The translations under genes and the position numbers were made by a program. Source: Streptomyces sp. S3(2020) (GTDB lineage: Bacteria; Actinomycetota; Actinomycetes; Streptomycetales; Streptomycetaceae). From it: DNA of 61,059 nucleotides. Shown here one piece after another: positions 60,251-61,059 of the stretch (the first letter of the stretch is position 1; every line of letters begins with the position of its first letter). Under the pieces are notes generated by a model that did no database searches, was not told where the DNA came from, and saw nothing but the letters and a program-made list of their open reading frames with translations. The stretch is from positions 1 to 61,059 of the forward strand of contig NZ_JABERD010000037.1 of NCBI RefSeq assembly GCF_013044505.1. The letters are read 5' to 3'.

Positions 60251-60994
60251 ATGAACACGCTGCACAGCAACAGCACCAGCGCAGTGATCACGCGTCTGCA
60301 CGACGTGAACGGGGGCCGGGGTTCCGAGAAGTCCGGCGCCGTGAGCGGGCGGGGGTGCGCTCGCGGCGCTGGGCGTCAGCACACCGCGTACATGACGGTG
60401 GTTGACGGTTTCACGGGGGAAGCACACGGGGGAAGCGCGTACAGGGAGGACTCGGGGGAGCGTCGTTCGCTGTCGGAGGCGGAGTTCACCGCCTACGTCC
60501 AGGAGCGCCGCGCCTCCCTGTACGCAACCGCCTACCACCTCACCGGTGACCGCTTCGAGGCCGAGGACCTGCTCCAGAGCGCGCTGTTCTCGACGTACAA
60601 GGCATGGGACCGGATCAGTGACAAGGCGGCCGTCGGGGGATACCTGCGACGGACGATGACCAATCTGCACATCAGCGCGTGGCGCCGCCGCAAGCTGAAC
60701 GAGTACCCGACTGAGGAACTGCCGGAGACGCCCGGTGACACGGACGCGATGCGCGGCACCGAGCTGCGCGCGGTCCTGTGGCAGGCGCTGGCCCGGCTGC
60801 CCGAACTCCAGCGCACGATGCTGGTCCTCCGTTACTACGAGGGCCGCACCGACCCGGAGATCGCGGACATCCTCGACATCAGTGTCGGCACGGTGAAGTC
60901 GAGCATCTGGCGGTCGCTCCGCCGGCTGCGCGAGGACGAGGTCCTCAGCTTCGGCCGTGACGAGGAGGACGCCTTCGGGGAGCTTGTCGCCTGA
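60251..60994 (+). CDS. sigQ: RNA polymerase sigma factor SigQ (ECF type)
   Basis: 247 residues. A poorly conserved N-terminal stretch of about 70 residues precedes sigma region 2 (YVQERRASLYATAYHLTGDR FEAEDLLQSALFSTYKAWDR to RRTMTNLHISAWRRRK) and region 4 (LARLPELQRTMLVLRYYEGR TDPEIADILDISVGTVKSSIWRSLRRLRED). In S. coelicolor SigQ antagonises AfsQ1/Q2-dependent antibiotic activation. The ATG at 60251 follows a GGGGGGCGCGAG stretch; ATG 60391 is possible. After the stop only 65 G-rich bases remain in the window, with no gene. Confidence 0.92.
   Translation: MNTLHSNSTSAVITRLHDVNGGRGSEKSGAVSGRGCARGAGRQHTAYMTVVDGFTGEAHGGSAYREDSGERRSLSEAEFTAYVQERRASLYATAYHLTGDRFEAEDLLQSALFSTYKAWDRISDKAAVGGYLRRTMTNLHISAWRRRKLNEYPTEELPETPGDTDAMRGTELRAVLWQALARLPELQRTMLVLRYYEGRTDPEIADILDISVGTVKSSIWRSLRRLREDEVLSFGRDEEDAFGELVA
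60408..60425 (+). repeat. 18-base repeat GTTTCACGGGGGAAGCAC, copy 1
   Basis: This exact 18-mer lies inside the 5' part of the sigQ frame and recurs at 61021-61038, after the sigQ stop. The two copies flank the conserved sigma coding region. Confidence 0.8.
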
Positions 60995-61020
60995 GGGTTA
61001 CGGGGGAGCAGTACCGGGGG

Positions 61021-61038
61021 GTTTCACGGGGGAAGCAC
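61021..61038 (+). repeat. 18-base repeat GTTTCACGGGGGAAGCAC, copy 2
   Basis: This is the second copy, in a G-rich tail (60997-61059) that holds several runs of five or six G. The tail may be the leader of the next gene, cut by the contig or window end. Confidence 0.8.
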
Positions 61039-61059
61039 CACCGGGGGGAAATCGGGGGA

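Noticed and set aside
59318..60670. 450-residue AfsQ1 with a long N-terminal extension
   Set aside because: The extension crosses the AfsQ1 box and the sigQ start; the GTG at 59995 gives the known 225-residue protein.

Overview
This is a GC-rich (about 70% or more G+C) chromosomal segment of a Streptomyces. The evidence is the codon bias, the many GTG starts, the leaderless-type promoters, and gene order. The order runs from a succinate dehydrogenase operon, through twin ECF sigma modules, a nonulosonic-acid glycopolymer cluster and a nucleoside uptake/salvage operon, to afsQ1/afsQ2/sigQ. From memory this matches the order around SCO4855-SCO4908 of S. coelicolor. The left edge is a contig end: bases 71-88 are a near-exact Nextera-type transposon end, so the first 88 bases are artefact and the M48 protease gene there is truncated. 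The right edge stops just after sigQ.

Layout. 89-2161: truncated M48 protease, a gene remnant and a Uma2-type protein. 2328-5750: sdhCDAB on the minus strand with its terminator. 5983-9158: a degenerate OHCU-decarboxylase-fold protein, a GH20 hexosaminidase and a DUF4328 membrane protein. 9159-10125: about 1 kb of degenerate tandem repeats with no credible gene. 10241-13107: small conserved hypotheticals, including a tandem paralogous pair. 13341-16945: two paralogous modules, each an ECF sigma factor translationally coupled to a membrane-anchored partner. 17145-23841: L,D-transpeptidase, stand-alone mutase large subunit, LysE exporter, an FAD monooxygenase/TetR pair with two perfect operators, and an acyltransferase.

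24062-36607 is the most interesting part. It encodes a GT29-type sialyltransferase homologue, a GT8-TPR-pyruvyltransferase fusion, a methyltransferase, a polysialyltransferase-family protein, a GT2 enzyme, a DUF6716 protein, a CMP-nonulosonate synthetase fused to a HAD phosphatase, a NeuB-type synthase lacking the usual SAF domain, and a GT52-like enzyme. There is no UDP-GlcNAc 2-epimerase. Together this suggests Kdn (deaminated sialic acid) made through a 9-phosphate and built into a pyruvylated, methylated cell-wall glycopolymer of the teichulosonic acid type.

37962-47918 holds an M20 amidohydrolase, two BMP-family nucleoside-binding lipoproteins, an ABC transporter (ATPase plus two permeases), cytidine deaminase and thymidine phosphorylase. 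The palindrome CTACGCGCGTAG, or a one-base variant, lies before both lipoprotein genes, before the ATPase and before the distant adenosine deaminase gene at 54440. This defines a nucleoside regulon whose repressor is not in the window. The rest (47994-61059) carries a second Uma2 protein, AEC and MFS transporters, a STAS protein overlapping an ECF sigma gene, a LysR regulator, a hydrolase, small membrane and secreted proteins, and the AfsQ1/AfsQ2 two-component system. The divergent sigQ is preceded by a textbook AfsQ1 direct-repeat site. I saw no tRNA, rRNA, IS element or CRISPR array.
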